From: CAYJXJ01 sp964374095
GTDB lineage: Bacteria > Elusimicrobiota > Elusimicrobia > UBA1565 > UBA9628
NCBI GenBank assembly: GCA_964374095.1
Contig: CAYJXJ010000016.1
Location: forward strand, 1 to 41,156
Reading direction: 5' to 3'
Length of the DNA stretch: 41,156 nt
Both the position numbers and the translations under genes were made by a program. The notes below the pieces were generated by a model. That model searched no databases. It saw only the letters and a list, made by a program, of their open reading frames with translations, and was not told where the DNA came from. Positions 39,514 through 41,156 of the stretch are shown here, in pieces (position 1 is the stretch's first letter; the number at the start of each line of letters is the position of its first letter).

Positions 39514-40650
39514 ATGTTCCGCCGTCGCCTTGCCGTTGGCGCGCGCAGCGGGTTGTGGCTGGCCGGTCTGGCTTGCATGCTCGCCGCGACTTGCCGCGCC
39601 GCCCGTGTCCACCCAGCCGACGTCCCGTCGGCGCGCGTCGACCCGCGCATCGAGCTCCTGGCCGTCGTCCATTCCCTGGCCGCGGAAAGCGGTCCGCTCC
39701 GCGGGTTTGGGTTCAACGGGCTATCCTACGCCGCGGCCGCGCGCCGCTGGTTTGGTCCCCGCCGGGGCCACCGGGCGGTGGCGGCCTACCTGAGGACTGC
39801 CTCCGCGGGTTTGGACTTCGTGGCGGCCGCTCAGGTCATGTTGATGGCGTCGGACCTGCCGGGGCTCAAGCTGTCGGAGGGCTCCTGGCGGGAGGAGCGC
39901 GGTGGCGGCAGGGCTGAGCTCGAGGCCCTGCTCGCCGCGATGGCTGACTTCGCGCGGGAGTCGCGGTTCTCGGAATTTCTCCGCGGGCAGGAAGGCATGC
40001 ATGCCGAGTCCCTGCGGCGCGCCCGTTTAGCCTTGGCGGGGCCGGCCTACGGCGGTTTGCTGGAGCGCTACACGGGTCTCGCCGTCGCCGCCGTTCCCAA
40101 GGTTTTCCTCTGCCTGCTGTGCGAACAGCCCGAATCCATCAATTTCATCCGGGGCGGGGGCGGGGCTGCCGAGATCCACATGTCGCTGGGTCCGTCGCGG
40201 ATTCGGGACGGGCTTCCGGAATTCGATGGAGAGACTTTCGCCCTGCGCGTGTGGCACGAATTGGGGCATACCCTCCTGGACCCGCTGATCTCGGGCTCTC
40301 AAGAGCGCATCGAGGAGTCCCGTGCGCTTTACGGTCCCGTCAAGGAGTGCTGCCGCCGGTCTTGGCAGGAATGCGCCCGGGAGCACCTGGTGAGGGGCTT
40401 GGCCCACCGCCTGTGGGCGTGGGCCCGGGTGCCGTGCTCCCAGCCGACCTGCCTGGCCGATGAGGAAGTTCCCTACGTGGATCAGGTTTCCAAGCGGTTG
40501 GCCTTTTTCGAAGCCGATCGAGGGCGCTATCCCGACCTCAAGGCCTTTTTCCCTCGCTACCTGGAAGTCCTGACGGCGCTGGCCCAACGCCCTCAGCCGG
40601 GCGCCCGCTGCGCCGCTTCCGGCCGCGGCGCCCCGGGGAGGAGGCCGTGA
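39514..40650 (+). CDS. DUF4932-like secreted putative metalloprotease (HExxH)
   Basis: 378 residues, ATG with a GGGAGAGGG ribosome-binding site. The signal peptide is about residues 1-29 (SGLWLAGLACMLAATCRA). The body begins RIELLAVVHSLA, then Y-A-A-A-A-R-R-W-F...G-H-R-A-V, as in DUF4932 proteins. A zinc-protease motif WHELGH (H248, E249, H252) is intact, followed by a helix with acidic residues. The C-terminus has R-Y-P-D-L-K-A-F-F-P-R, shared with the paralogue at 21978. It contains eight cysteines, several near CCRRSWQEC. Probably a periplasmic or secreted peptidase; substrate unknown. GTGA overlap couples it to a TPR gene running off the window, mirroring the TPR-methylase/DUF4932 pairing at 20834-23297. 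Confidence 0.72.
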   Translation: MFRRRLAVGARSGLWLAGLACMLAATCRAARVHPADVPSARVDPRIELLAVVHSLAAESGPLRGFGFNGLSYAAAARRWFGPRRGHRAVAAYLRTASAGLDFVAAAQVMLMASDLPGLKLSEGSWREERGGGRAELEALLAAMADFARESRFSEFLRGQEGMHAESLRRARLALAGPAYGGLLERYTGLAVAAVPKVFLCLLCEQPESINFIRGGGGAAEIHMSLGPSRIRDGLPEFDGETFALRVWHELGHTLLDPLISGSQERIEESRALYGPVKECCRRSWQECAREHLVRGLAHRLWAWARVPCSQPTCLADEEVPYVDQVSKRLAFFEADRGRYPDLKAFFPRYLEVLTALAQRPQPGARCAASGRGAPGRRP

Positions 40651-41156
40651 CGACGCAGGCTTGCCTCGATCGGGCCGACCGGCTCGCGCGCTCCGGGCTG
40701 ATGGCGCGGGCCGTCGCCGAACTCGCGCGGGGTCTTCGTCGGAAGGCCTCTCCCGGACTCTGGGCGCACAAGGCCCTGCTCGAATTCCAAAGGTCGCGTC
40801 CGGAAGCGGCTCTCAAGGACATCGACAGGGCGTTGGCCCTCGATCCGGGAGATTCGGCTCTCAAGGCCCGGCGCGCGGAAATTCTCGCCAGCCTCAACCA
40901 CCCGCGGGCGGCCCTGCGTGACGCGGCGCCGGACTCCTTCGTGCGCTTGAGGCTTCTGCTTTCCGGCCGCCGGCATGGCATGGCCGGGAAACTCGCCGAC
41001 CGCCTCATGCGGCGCGGCGGTCCCGCGGTCGCCCGCGAGGCGCTCTATTACCGCGGTCGCCTGCGCCTCCAGGAGGGACGCCTGAGCACGGCGCGCGCCG
41101 ACCTGCGCCGCGTGATGGAGGGGCGAAAGACCGAACCGACGCTGGCGCTCAAGGCC
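40647..41156 (+). CDS. TPR-containing protein, 3' end outside window
   Basis: Starts at GTG 40647 in a GTGA overlap; 170 codons are visible with no stop. TPR-like hairpins are apparent (RPEAALKDIDRALALDPGDS, then LNHPRAALRD and EGRLSTARADLRRVMEG). There is no signal peptide. Its N-terminus resembles the opening of the TPR-methylase gene at 20834, and it too is encoded next to a DUF4932-like gene. It may therefore continue into a TP-methylase-like domain beyond the window; this is a prediction, not something seen. Confidence 0.75.
   Translation, partial: MTTQACLDRADRLARSGLMARAVAELARGLRRKASPGLWAHKALLEFQRSRPEAALKDIDRALALDPGDSALKARRAEILASLNHPRAALRDAAPDSFVRLRLLLSGRRHGMAGKLADRLMRRGGPAVAREALYYRGRLRLQEGRLSTARADLRRVMEGRKTEPTLALKA

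Noticed and set aside
2..41156. CRISPR arrays, tRNA/rRNA genes, insertion sequences
   Set aside because: No short regularly spaced repeats outside coding TPR arrays, no cloverleaf or rRNA-like stretch, and no transposase or terminal inverted repeats were recognised.

Overview
The window is a very G+C-rich, densely packed bacterial segment: 28 genes, almost no intergenic space, Sec-type signal peptides, c-type cytochromes, VCBS/ASPIC-UnbV proteins and many TPR proteins. This points to a Gram-negative-type bacterium from an under-studied phylum. Elusimicrobiota is my best guess, by gene style only; there is no rRNA or other marker in the window to prove it. I see no tRNA, rRNA, CRISPR array or transposase.

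Layout. (1) 2-7541 (+): four head-to-tail genes; three are signal-less, Trp-rich TPR proteins and one is a flavin-dependent-halogenase-like enzyme fused to a PqqD-like segment and a TPR tail. (2) 10972-7462 (-): a three-gene operon of a TPR protein fused to a tetrapyrrole-methylase-fold (TP-methylase) domain, a stand-alone TP-methylase-like protein and a degenerate short-chain dehydrogenase. (3) 11065-16547 (+) and 20267-16513 (-): MauG/CcpA-type diheme enzymes, repeatedly fused or adjacent to a cysteine-rich domain, plus a GT-C-like membrane protein. (4) 20322-23297 (+): a second TP-methylase pair followed by a DUF4932-like protein. (5) 23398-29743 (+): VCBS/ASPIC protein, beta-sandwich protein, SGNH hydrolase and cysteine-rich protein, then another cysteine-rich gene at 29818-31164. 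(6) A truncated B12-binding radical-SAM gene (31748-31134, -), then a TRAP solute-binding protein coupled to a 1301-residue TPR protein (31895-36852, +). (7) 39432-36902 (-): cysteine-rich protein plus TPR protein. (8) 39514-41156 (+): DUF4932-like HExxH protein and the start of another TPR gene.

The most striking content is a paralogous cysteine-rich secreted domain. Eight copies lie in seven genes, with up to 13 cysteines in the same order and an invariant C-x17-C-x5-C-x2-[LM]-[MAF]-G signature. It is fused to diheme peroxidase-like enzymes in two genes, and in a third case lies directly behind one across an apparent frameshift. I did not recognise this domain. I propose it as the core of an undescribed extracytoplasmic redox or protein-modification system. 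A second theme is a cytoplasmic TPR/TP-methylase/halogenase set resembling protein- or peptide-modifying machinery. Any link between the two is inference from co-location.

Genes are tightly coupled: eleven junctions are 4-nt NTGA stop/start overlaps. Sigma70-like promoters can be read at most operon heads, including a divergent pair sharing one -35 heptamer, and several minus-strand genes look leaderless.
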